Source: JAUXJB01 sp965226855
GTDB taxonomy: Bacteria > Myxococcota_A > UBA9160 > SZUA-336
Length of the DNA: 64,000 nucleotides
Direction: 5' to 3'
Assembly (NCBI GenBank): GCA_965226855.1
Contig: CBDDEE010000032.1
Coordinates: 744,001-808,000 of the forward strand
The notes beneath the pieces are model-generated. The model made no database searches, had not been told where the DNA came from, and was given only the letters and a program-made list of their open reading frames with translations. This document shows, in pieces, positions 51,464 through 59,685 of the stretch. The position numbers and the translations under genes are program-made. Position 1 is the first letter of the stretch. The number at the start of each line of letters is the position of its first letter.

Positions 51464-52576
51464 ATGGCAACCCGGACGACGCAGCGACCAAGCCGGAATA
51501 CCAAGGCCAAGGACACAATCGAGGCCTTCAGCCCGATCAAGGAACGCCTCCGGATCGACCGCGCCTTCGACTACGAGACCCATGGCCTCCCCTGCCCTGC
51601 CCAGGCCTACCTCGACTCGTTCGACTCCGACGATTCCCGGCGCAACATGGGCTACGCGCTCGACATCTTCGCGGCCTTCCTCTCTGCCGGGAAGCTCGGT
51701 CGGGATGAGATCCGCTGGCACATGCTGACGGCCGAGCACCGCGACGCGGTGCGCGGCCACCTGATGGAGCGCTACGAGGAAGGCGCTCGACGCCGGGGAC
51801 GACGCCGTTCGAACCCCGAGAGCGTGAACAACCGGCTCACGGCGTGGCGCCAGGTGCTGAAGCACGCTTGGGACAAGGGTCTGATGACGGCCGAGGACTA
51901 CCAGCGCGCCGCAAACGTGCGCCAGATGAAGGGCCAGCGGCAGAAGAAGCGGCGCTTCGTTCCAGAGGAGAACCTCGTGAAGGTCTTCCGCTGCTGCGCC
52001 CTCGATCCCAACCGCGCAGCCGGAACCCGAGATGCGGCCCTGATGGCCCTGCTCTTCGGCTGCGGCTTACGGCGTTTCGAAGCGATCGGCCTCCTGCTCG
52101 ACGACATCGACATGCGACCCGATGGCTGGCTTGTGACGGTCATCGGCAAGCGCAACAAAGAGCGGACCGTGGGCGTACCCATCGGCACGGCGGCGTTCGT
52201 GCGCGACTGGCTCGAGCTGCGCGGACGAGAATCGGGCCCACTCTTCTTCCCGGTCCGAAAGAACGGCGTCATCATTCAACAGGAGCAGCCGATGACGACC
52301 AAGGTTGGCAACAACATCGTCGATCGACGTTTGCTCGCAGCGGGCGTGTCGAAGTTCTCTCCCCATGACCTGCGGGCGACGAGCACAACGATCCTGGCGG
52401 GGCTGCTCGATCTCTTCCAGACGATGGATTGGGCCGGCCACGAGGATGCGAACACCACGCGGGGCTACGTCGTCGCAGCGAACAACCTAGCTCAGGAAAT
52501 CGCAGCGAAGCTGAACGTCCCGCACTTCGACGGAGAGGGTCCGGCGAGCAGCCTATCGTGGGAGGACCTGGCGTAG
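51464..52576 (+). CDS. tyrosine recombinase / integrase
   Basis: This 370-residue integrase has an N-terminal core-binding domain (about 30-150) and a catalytic domain. Signature residues are Arg in FGCGLRRFEAIGL, Lys in IGKRNKERTVG, HDLRATSTT (HxxR), AGHEDANTT and Tyr in RGYVVAANN. The start is set at MATRTTQRPSRN because earlier ATGs fall inside the palindromes. A tRNA-like 3' fragment lies 145 bases downstream, the usual layout of an integrase next to its attachment site. Confidence 0.87.
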   Translation: MATRTTQRPSRNTKAKDTIEAFSPIKERLRIDRAFDYETHGLPCPAQAYLDSFDSDDSRRNMGYALDIFAAFLSAGKLGRDEIRWHMLTAEHRDAVRGHLMERYEEGARRRGRRRSNPESVNNRLTAWRQVLKHAWDKGLMTAEDYQRAANVRQMKGQRQKKRRFVPEENLVKVFRCCALDPNRAAGTRDAALMALLFGCGLRRFEAIGLLLDDIDMRPDGWLVTVIGKRNKERTVGVPIGTAAFVRDWLELRGRESGPLFFPVRKNGVIIQQEQPMTTKVGNNIVDRRLLAAGVSKFSPHDLRATSTTILAGLLDLFQTMDWAGHEDANTTRGYVVAANNLAQEIAAKLNVPHFDGEGPASSLSWEDLA

Positions 52577-52633
52577 TCTCTGCGGTCCTTTTCAGTGTGC
52601 GACCAGACGGAGAGCCTCGCCTTCTGCCCCCCT

Positions 52634-52670
52634 GGCCCAGATCGACGATTGCTCGGTGCGGATCTGGGCC
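52634..52670. other. inverted repeat between integrase and att site
   Basis: GGCCCAGATC and GATCTGGGCC are exact reverse complements with a 17-base loop. There is no T-tract. It could be a recombination-directionality or replication site of the element. Confidence 0.55.
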
Positions 52671-52720
52671 ACGGAGTGGATCGAGACACTCCTGGCCCTC
52701 CAGACCATGCTCGAGTAGAC

Positions 52721-52772
52721 CCGCAGGCTTCGAACCTGAGGGGCGGGAGTTCGAATCCCTCCTGCCGCGCCA
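52721..52772 (+). other. tRNA-Arg(UCG)-like 3' fragment, attachment site
   Basis: The sequence has an anticodon loop CTTCGAA with flanking GCAGG and CCTG, then a T-arm with loop TTCGAAT (one mismatched pair) and an acceptor-like end GCCGCGCCA. The 5' half is absent. Position just after the integrase supports an attL/attR scar. Confidence 0.6.
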
Positions 52773-53244
52773 GTTGTTCCACGGACTTTCACGGTTCGAG
52801 ATTTCGCATCAGATTTTCCACCTGAGGGCCTCTGTCGCGTCGGAACACGTAGGCGCGGAAATAAGAAGGGATGCCGGAAATCTTCGACCACTGCGTGATC
52901 GAGCCTTCGCGCTCTATCACGTTTGAAGCGGTCACAGCGGCTCTCAGTCAAGTCCCGCAGCGCACGCGAGCCACGGGCCGGACCCGTCCATCGACTCCTC
53001 TCCCACTGATGTTGACTTGGGCAAGCTCAAACTTCATGGAGATGAGCACCACGAGCTTACCCGCCCCAGCCGGCTCGCATGTGATCCGAGCGGCTCCGAC
53101 CTCGCGTGAACGCGTGTCCTCAAAGAGCCGCATCGCGGCAAGAGACCGCGGGAACGGACGGCATGCGAATCGCACGGCTCTCGGCGCACGATGCTGGATC
53201 GTCGCCCGTGCCACGCGAGCGCTCCGAACCCGCGCGTGGAAGCC
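52773..53244. other. stretch without a supported gene
   Basis: No reading frame is convincing. It may contain the 5' end of the IS91-like element whose transposase starts at 53245. Confidence 0.4.
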
Positions 53245-54932
53245 ATGCCGTCACGCCGCGTGGATCCGATCGCCGCGCCCGCAGCGTTCGAACGTCGCTA
53301 CACACCAAGGTCTCCCGAGCAGACCCTCATGCACCGAGTCGTCCGCGAGCAGCTGGAGACCTTCCTCGCCCGCTCACGCTGCCAGGATCAATCGACTCCC
53401 CGCTTCGTCGAGCAGGAGCTGCGCGCTTTCCTCCGCTGCGGCGTCCTGGCTCATGGCTTTCTCCGCCTGCATTGTGAGAATTGCGGACACGATCGCCTGG
53501 TCGCGTTCTCGTGCAAGCGCCGGGGGTTCTGTCCGTCCTGTGGCGGACGACGCATGGCGGACACGGCGGCGCACCTGGTGGACCGCGTACTCCCAGAAGT
53601 GTCGATCCGGCAGTGGGTGCTCACCCTTCCCTGCCCGCTCCGGTACTGGTGTGCCTACGACGCAAGACTCACGAGCGCCGTGCTCCGGGCCTTCGTCCGA
53701 GCGCTGTTCGCGGAGCTTCGCCGGCGTACGCGAAGGCAATGGGGTGTTCGGACGGAGCAGTGTGGCGCCGTCACCTTCATCCAGCGCTTCGGCTCGGCAC
53801 TCAACCTGAACGTCCACTTTCACACCCTCGCGCTGGACGGCGCCTACACCTACACCGTTGGCCAGAGTCGAGCGCCGCGTTTTCTCCCCCTGCCCCCACC
53901 GAACGCCGATGAGGTGGCGCGGGTGCTGGCGGGCACCGCCCGTCGAATCCAACGGCTGCTCGGAGAGCGCGCCCGAGACGACGAGGACGCGCTTGCCCGC
54001 GACGAGCCCGTACTGGCGATGCTGGCCGCCGCGTCGCTGCGAACCCGCATCGCTACCGGGCCGCACCGCGGAGATCCATGGCGCCGGCTCGGCGATCGCG
54101 TCGAGCCCCGGGAGACCGGGCAGGCCGACGAGGACCCTGAGGCATCGGCGCGCGTGCCGCGGCACGGCGGGATGAGCCTCCACGCGGACGTGGCCGTCCC
54201 CGCGCGAGACCGACGACGCCTCGAGCGGCTCTGCCGCTACGTCGCCCGGCCTCCGCTCGCCCATGAACGACTCGAAGAACGCTCTGACGGGAGGCTCGCT
54301 CTGCGCCTGAAGACCCGCTGGCGCGACGGCACCACACACATCCTCATGGAGCGAAACGAGCTCATCGAACGACTCGTGCCGTTGATTCCACCTCCGCGCA
54401 CCCATCAGGTTCGGTACCACGGGATCCTGGCGCCCGGTGCGAGCCAACGCGATTGGATCGTGCCAGATGTGGGAGTCGAAGGACCCGCCGGCAACACGGC
54501 GCGGCTCGGCCGTGACTCCATCGCGCGCACCGCGCGCGAATCGCGGGAAGCAGTGGGGGTGATCGGCCAACGGCACAGCCCCTCCGGCGCCAAGTACGTC
54601 GGGAGAAGCCGTCGACAGAGAGAGAAGTCGACCTCTCCAGCGAGGAACCTCCCTCCGATGCAAACTCGCGAGACCGATCCCACAGGATGCGATGGGCTTC
54701 GCTGCTTCAGCGCGTCTTCGAGATCGACGCTCTGCGGTGCCCGCGCTGCGGGTCCACGCTGCGCCTCATCGCGGCCATCGAAGATCCCACGGTGGCGCGG
54801 AAGATCCTCGAATGCCTGAAGCTTCCAGCACGCGCGCCCCCGCTCGAGCCCGCGGCGGCTGACACCCCAAACCTGGGGCAGGCTGAGGACGACTGGCTCT
54901 TCGATCAGTCACCGGTCCACGACGAGCCGTAG
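53245..54932 (+). pseudogene. IS91-family rolling-circle transposase, frameshifted near the end
   Basis: MHRVVREQLETFLAR is followed by the zinc-binding N-terminus (HCENCGHDRLVAFSCKRRGF then CPSCGGRRM). The HUH-type LNLNVHFHTLALDG and possible catalytic Tyr in RYHGILAPGAS come next. Near 54680 a frameshift is needed to continue RWASLLQRVFEIDALRCPRC and end DDWLFDQSPVHDEP at 54932. The product moves IS91 elements by rolling circle. The ATG at 53245 gives MPSRRVDPIAAP. Confidence 0.8.
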
Positions 54933-55129
54933 CCCCTCGTCCCCGAGTCGCACTCGCTCGCAAGGCCACTGCAGCGCGCTGCCGAACTCCACCCCGCGGT
55001 CCCCATGGCCCACGCTCGCCCGCGTCCCGATACCTTGCAGCGCAGCACCGCCGAGGCGCCCATCCGATCGCCGACCAGGGCGCCGTGCGGCTTCCGGCAC
55101 AGCTTGAAATCGCCCCGCCGCGGGTCCCC

Positions 55130-55155
55130 GTAGGGGCTTGACATAACGCCCCTAC
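55130..55155. other. palindrome, candidate IS91 terminus
   Basis: GTAGGGGC and GCCCCTAC flank TTGACATAAC. It lies about 200 bases after the IS91-type transposase, where a terminal hairpin is expected. The loop also contains a perfect TTGACA, so it may be a promoter element for the amidohydrolase gene instead. Confidence 0.5.
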
Positions 55156-55244
55156 TCGGACCTGGAGCCGAAACGCAGCCTGTTTGTCCTGTGCCCATCG
55201 TCCATTCCGTGTAGACTAGCTCAAGTCAAAAAGGGGATCCCCAA

Positions 55245-56441
55245 ATGACCCAGCCCGCGTCGTCCGCCGAGGTCGAGGCCTCGATCCGAAGCCTCAAGAT
55301 CATCGACACCGACAGCCACATCTCCGAGCCGCTCGACCTGTGGAGCTCGCGCGCTCCCGCGGGCTACAAGGAGCTCTTGCCACACGTTCGGGAGGTCGAC
55401 GGCAAACGCCACTGGATGGTGAATCGCGACATCGACCTCGGGCCTGCATACCCGGTGAGCGTGATCCGCAAGGACGGCTCCAAGTCGAAGGGCGTCGAGT
55501 TCGAAGGTTTCAGTCAGGAAGAAGTACATGTGGCGTCGTACGACATGAAGGCGCGCGTGTCGCTGCTCAACGACTTCGGACTCCACGCCCAGGTCGTCTA
55601 TCCGAACCTCGCCGGCTTCGGGAACCAGAACTTTCTCAAGGTTGAGGACCAAACGCTCCGCAAGCTGTGCGCGACGGTCTACAACGATGCCATGGCCGAG
55701 TTCCAGGCCGAGACGCAGGAGCGAATCCTGCCGATGGCGCTCATGCCCTGGTGGAACATCGAGGACTGCGTCGCCGAGGTCGAGCGTTCCGTCGCCCTCG
55801 GCCTGCGCGGCATCGTGATGTGCAGCGACCCCGACAGCATCGGCATGCCGGATCTTTCGGACGACGCCTGGTCTCCGTTCTGGCAGGCGTGCAGTGACCT
55901 CGAGGTCCCGGTGAACTTCCACATCGCAGCGAGCGAGACCTCGATGAACATGTACGGGCGCGCTTCCTGGCCGTCGATGGGAGAGCACCGCCGCCTGGCA
56001 CTGGGCTCCACGAACATGTTCATGGAGAACGCTCGAGTGCTCGGCAACCTGCTCTACAGCGGCATCCTGGAGAGGTTCCCCCGGGTGAAGATCGTGTCGG
56101 TCGAGAGCGGCATCGGTTGGGTCCCTTTCATGCTGGAGGCGCTCGACTACGAGTGGGAGGAGACCAACTCCGAGGCCGAGTACGCGCTGCCGATGCGGCC
56201 CTCGGAGTATTTCCGCCGCCAGATCTACGCGTGCTTCTGGTTCGAGCGCGCGGCGCCCAAGAAGCTGATCGAGGAGATCGGCGAAGACAACATCATGTTC
56301 GAGACCGACTTCCCGCACCCCACCTGCAGGTACCCCGACGTCCAGGAGTACCTCGCCGACGTGACCGCCGACTGGAGCGAGACCACGCGCCGCAAGATCT
56401 TGCAGGACAACGCGGCGCGCCTGTACCGCGTGGAGGTGTAG
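55245..56441 (+). CDS. amidohydrolase family (ACMSD-like) protein
   Basis: This 398-residue metal-dependent hydrolase or decarboxylase is paralogous to 20355-21473. The N-terminal IIDTDSHISEPLDLW holds the first metal ligands and MFETDFPHPTCRYP the catalytic Asp. WYNIEDCVAEVERSV-like central segments match the family. It lies near a thiolase/DUF35 pair and may act in the same degradative pathway. The start MTQPASSAEVEA is preceded by AAAAGGGGATCCCC, itself palindromic. Confidence 0.9.
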   Translation: MTQPASSAEVEASIRSLKIIDTDSHISEPLDLWSSRAPAGYKELLPHVREVDGKRHWMVNRDIDLGPAYPVSVIRKDGSKSKGVEFEGFSQEEVHVASYDMKARVSLLNDFGLHAQVVYPNLAGFGNQNFLKVEDQTLRKLCATVYNDAMAEFQAETQERILPMALMPWWNIEDCVAEVERSVALGLRGIVMCSDPDSIGMPDLSDDAWSPFWQACSDLEVPVNFHIAASETSMNMYGRASWPSMGEHRRLALGSTNMFMENARVLGNLLYSGILERFPRVKIVSVESGIGWVPFMLEALDYEWEETNSEAEYALPMRPSEYFRRQIYACFWFERAAPKKLIEEIGEDNIMFETDFPHPTCRYPDVQEYLADVTADWSETTRRKILQDNAARLYRVEV

Positions 56442-56488
56442 AGAGGGGCGCGAGGGCGGCCTCGCACCTGTCTGCGCGACTGGCTCGT

Positions 56489-56929
56489 CATCTGCACGTC
56501 ACGTCGTGGTACGACATCTTCGGCGAGGGCGGCCCCAGCGCGTACCGGAGTATCAAGGCCAGGAGCCGCTTCCCCGTTGCGCGCGAGGGGCAGCGCCTGA
56601 TCATCGGCCCGTGGGGTCACCTGCTCCCGTAACGCCTGCCGAGCGCCAGCGGCACCGGCGACATCGACTTCGGACCGAACGCCCTGATCGACCTGAACGA
56701 GACCCTGCTGCGCTGGTTCGACTACTGGCTCAATGACCGCGCGAACGGGATCCTGGACGAGCCGCCGGAGCCGGCTCGAGATCAGCTCGAGCAACTTCCC
56801 GCGCTTCGACCGCAACCTGAACACGGGGGAGCAGTTCGGCGAGGGCACCCGAGGCGTGACGGCCGAACAGACCGTCTACCACCAGAGGACATGGCGTCGT
56901 ACGTGCTGCTGCCCGTGATTCCTAGGTAG
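56489..56929 (+). pseudogene. CocE/NonD hydrolase, decayed C-terminal half
   Basis: The frame reads HVTSWYDIFGEGGPSAYRSI and REGQRLIIGPWGHLLP, then an in-frame TAA at 56630, then GTGDIDFGPNALIDLNETLL and RWFDYWLNDRANGILDEPP. After an internal deletion another frame gives LEISSSNFPRFDRNLNTGEQ, and a final shift gives YVLLPVIPR. These are consecutive blocks of CocE-type X-Pro hydrolases. The alpha/beta-hydrolase catalytic Ser part is missing. Confidence 0.65.
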
Positions 56930-57353
56930 CGCGCTCCCACTGGGGCAGCAGCAGCTTCCCGCCCGACTCGGGGTCGGTGACCTCCTCCCACACCGCGCGC
57001 ACGGGCATACCGATGCGCGCCTCTTCGGGTGGGACGTCGACGAGGTTGCCGGTTACGCGCACGTGCGGGACCTCGTCCAGGCTCACGAGCACCACGGTGT
57101 AGGGCACCGCCTCCTCGAGCATGGGGTGGACCGGGTGTCTCACGACCGTGTGACTATAGATCGTCCCGCGCCCCGCCACTTCGCGCGTGTCGAAGTCCAT
57201 TCCCTGGCAGCGGTGGCACACGTCCTCGGGCGGGTGTTGGATGAACTCACACGCCGTACATCGCTGGAGCAGAAGTCGCCCGGTGGTGAAGAAGGCCTCG
57301 GTCCGCGGTTCGATCGCCGGCAGCACCCATTCGTCTGGCATGGTACGGGCCAC
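56922..57353 (-). CDS. Zn-ribbon OB-fold (DUF35, ChsH2-like) protein
   Basis: This 143-residue protein has a rubredoxin-like zinc ribbon (CTAC and CHRC, residues 32-49) followed by an OB-fold with GTIYSHTVVRHPVHPML. DUF35 proteins pair with thiolase-like partners to make acyl-CoA-acting complexes. In actinobacterial steroid side-chain degradation the ChsH2 DUF35 domain binds the aldolase Ltp2. The thiolase-like gene lies ten bases upstream on the same strand, so the two very probably form an operon and a complex. Confidence 0.88.
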   Translation of the reverse strand: MARTMPDEWVLPAIEPRTEAFFTTGRLLLQRCTACEFIQHPPEDVCHRCQGMDFDTREVAGRGTIYSHTVVRHPVHPMLEEAVPYTVVLVSLDEVPHVRVTGNLVDVPPEEARIGMPVRAVWEEVTDPESGGKLLLPQWERAT

Positions 57354-57363
57354 GTGGCCTCCC

Positions 57364-58551
57364 TCAGTCTCGACAGAACAGCACAGCGCTACCCAGTGCG
57401 TAGCCCGGCCCCCCCACGACCAGGCTGAGCTGGGCGTCCTCGACCTGGCACGTCGAGTCGCCGCGGATCTGGCGCACGGCCTCGTTCACGAGCCCGAAGC
57501 CGTGGATGTACGCCTCGCCGATGTTCCCGCCGCTCGTGTTCAGGGGCAGGCCCCCGCTCTTCCACAGCAGCCGGTCGTTCCCAACGAACTCGTTCAGTCC
57601 CTCGGGTTCGCAGAAGCCCATCTCGCTGATCGCGATGAGCACCGGCCCGGTGAAGTTCTCGTAGAACTGCGCCACGTCCACGTCCGCGGCCGTCACCCCC
57701 GCCCGCCCCCACAGGCGCTCGCCGACGGGGCGCATGTGCGCGGTGGGAAAGGGCGTCTCGTTGAACGCGCCGATCCCACCGCCTCGTTCGAGCCCCTGCG
57801 CGGCGGCCAAAATCGGGACGGCCGCGTGGCGCAGGTCGCGCGCGCGCTCAGTCGTCGTCACCACCACAGCCGCGGCCCCGTCGTTTTCGGGGCAGCAGTC
57901 GTACAGGTGAAAGGGCTCGGCGATCCAGCGCGACGCGTGGTAGTCCTCGCGCGAGAGCGGCGTGCCGTAGCGCAGGGCCCGCGGGTTGTGCTGCGCGTGC
58001 TCGTAGCAGGCCAGCGTTACGTCCGCGAGGGCGTCCTGCCCCAGGCCGTGCTCGTACATATACCGCTGGGTCTGCATCGCGTTGATCTGGGCCGCGCTGA
58101 CCAAGCCGTACGGCGCGGTGTAGGCGTCGGGCGCGGGGGCGCGCGTCCGGCCGCCCCCCGAGCAGATGGCGGACCAGCCGATCATGGCCTGCCCGAAGCG
58201 CTCGAACTGGCCCTGGGCCACCGCGCGGAACACCACGACGTGTTGCGCGTACCCCGCGATGACCGCGGCATCCGCGATCGCGACCGCAGACCCTACTCCG
58301 TTTCCGCCCCCGCCGTACGTCTGCGCGGTGAAGTCCACCTTGGAAAGACCGAGCGCGGACGAGAGGCGCACGGGGTCGTTGCGCGAGTCCACGTACGACA
58401 CGAAGCCGTCTACGTCCGAGAGCCCGAGACCCGCGTCTTCCACCGCATTGCGGATGGCAATGCACGCCAGCTGAAACTCGGTCTCGGGGGCGCCGCCTCG
58501 CTTGTAGTAGTTCGACTCGCCCACACCGGCGACGGCGGCTCGACACTCCAT
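57364..58551 (-). CDS. thiolase-like lipid-transfer protein (Ltp2-type)
   Basis: This 395-residue thiolase-fold protein starts at MECRAAVAGVGESNYYKRGG. Typical segments are AQTYGGGGNGVGSAVAIADA, NAVEDAGLGLSDVDG and LPLNTSGGNIGEAYIHGFGL, ending VVGGPGYALGSAVLFCRD. Ltp2-type proteins act as retro-aldolases on steroid-side-chain CoA esters together with a DUF35 partner, which is present next door. ATG at 58551 is chosen; GGAGTTCC precedes it. Confidence 0.87.
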   Translation of the reverse strand: MECRAAVAGVGESNYYKRGGAPETEFQLACIAIRNAVEDAGLGLSDVDGFVSYVDSRNDPVRLSSALGLSKVDFTAQTYGGGGNGVGSAVAIADAAVIAGYAQHVVVFRAVAQGQFERFGQAMIGWSAICSGGGRTRAPAPDAYTAPYGLVSAAQINAMQTQRYMYEHGLGQDALADVTLACYEHAQHNPRALRYGTPLSREDYHASRWIAEPFHLYDCCPENDGAAAVVVTTTERARDLRHAAVPILAAAQGLERGGGIGAFNETPFPTAHMRPVGERLWGRAGVTAADVDVAQFYENFTGPVLIAISEMGFCEPEGLNEFVGNDRLLWKSGGLPLNTSGGNIGEAYIHGFGLVNEAVRQIRGDSTCQVEDAQLSLVVGGPGYALGSAVLFCRD

Positions 58552-58726
58552 CGGAACTCCTCGTTCGCGACCCCGAGGAGTATACACGCAGCGCCTGGCG
58601 ACCTGGGTCGCAGAGCACGGCATCGACTCCGATGGACCTCATCGAGGGGCACGCGATCTCCTCTTGCAGCGGCCGCCCCGACTCGAGCCGCCCATCGGTC
58701 CGTCCCTGCGCCACGAAGGCGAGGAG

Positions 58727-58940
58727 CTGAGCGCAGCGGCGCGCCGCCTGGTCCTCGAGCTCGACCATGGCGTCTTGCCCGTGCAGGGCCCTCCAAGCGC
58801 GGGCAAGACCTACATGGGAGCGCGCATGATCTGCGAGCTCGTCCGGGCCGGCAAGAAGGTCGGCGTAACCGCCGTCAGCCACAAAGTCATCAAGAACCTC
58901 ATGAAGGCCGTCATCGAGGCTGCGGAGGATCGATACGCAG
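58727..58940 (+). pseudogene. superfamily 1 helicase fragment (Walker A region)
   Basis: The frame gives RLVLELDHGVLPVQGPPSAG then KTYMGARMICELVRAGKKVG and VTAVSHKVIKNLM. This is motif I and Ia of DNA2/NAM7-type helicases that in some bacteria are fused to a TM0106 nuclease. Both ends are missing. Confidence 0.6.
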
Positions 58941-59127
58941 GCGAGTGTTCTTGGCGGAGTTTCGCTCGGACGTCGAAGGCCTACTGACGCGGGAGGCCGT
59001 CGAGGCCGTAGTCGTGTCGGGTCGACGCGAGCTGCCGCCCGAGCGTGGAGTGTCCTACATGGGCACGATCGGTGGCGAGGCACATGATGACGACGCGCTC
59101 CCCGGGAGCGAGCTCTGCGTACTGCTT

Positions 59128-59370
59128 GATGCAGGTTGCGTCCATACAGGTCCCTTGCGGGCCCCGCAGAACGTCGATTCGCTCCAGGTCCGAGATGATG
59201 GCGCTCGACGTTGTGCTGCGCGGCAGGTAGACGCCGTCCAGGTTGAACGCCACCCTGGGCTTGCCCGAGCTGGTGCCGAACTCGGGGCCCACGTCCCGCA
59301 GGGTTGCTGGGAGTAGCTCTCGACCTCGGCATACACGAGCCTGCGCACCCGGAACTGGATGTTCCCGACG
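59128..59370 (-). pseudogene. TonB-dependent receptor plug fragment
   Basis: The main frame reads GPEFGTSSGKPRVAFNLDGV then YLPRSTTSSAIISDLERIDV and LRGPQGT, part of a receptor plug. Upstream IQFRVRRLVYAEVESYSQQP and downstream LYGRN are in other frames, so at least two frameshifts exist. It lies beside an intact receptor on the same strand. Confidence 0.65.
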
Positions 59371-59450
59371 CGAGTCCGGATCGCTTCGCTGGATCTCCTC
59401 AGCGGAGTCAAGCTCCCGCTCGTTCTCGTGCAATCACCGGCAGATCTCGA

Positions 59451-59588
59451 CGCTTCGAGGTGGGCGGAGCCACGCTCTCCTCCGCACTCGAGGCACTCAT
59501 CCAGCAGCGGCCCGGCCTCGCTTACCACCTCTTCGTCGACGCCCGCCAGATGCGACGCCACATTCTGTGCTTCTGCAACGACGAGTAC
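59451..59588 (+). pseudogene. MoaD/ThiS-like ubiquitin-fold fragment
   Basis: The frame reads FEVGGATLSSALEALIQQRP then GLAYHLFVDARQMRRHILCF CNDE. The pattern of a strand, a helix and a VNDE-like end is typical of MoaD-family sulfur carriers. The expected C-terminal Gly-Gly is not reached in frame. Confidence 0.45.
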
Positions 59589-59685
59589 CGGCGCGGCCGC
59601 GCTGTCGAAGATCCCTACTCGAAGCGACCGCTGAGTTCGATACTGGTATGTACCCTAGGGCCGACCGAGCGTCCGCGCGGAGAAA

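Noticed and set aside
52721..52772. functional tRNA-Arg gene
   Set aside because: No matching 5' acceptor strand upstream and a mismatch in the T-stem.
53374..54663. 429-codon minus-strand open frame
   Set aside because: Antisense to the IS91-type transposase.
57187..59316. 709-codon plus-strand open frame
   Set aside because: It is antisense to the DUF35 and thiolase genes, has no family character and arises from high GC content.
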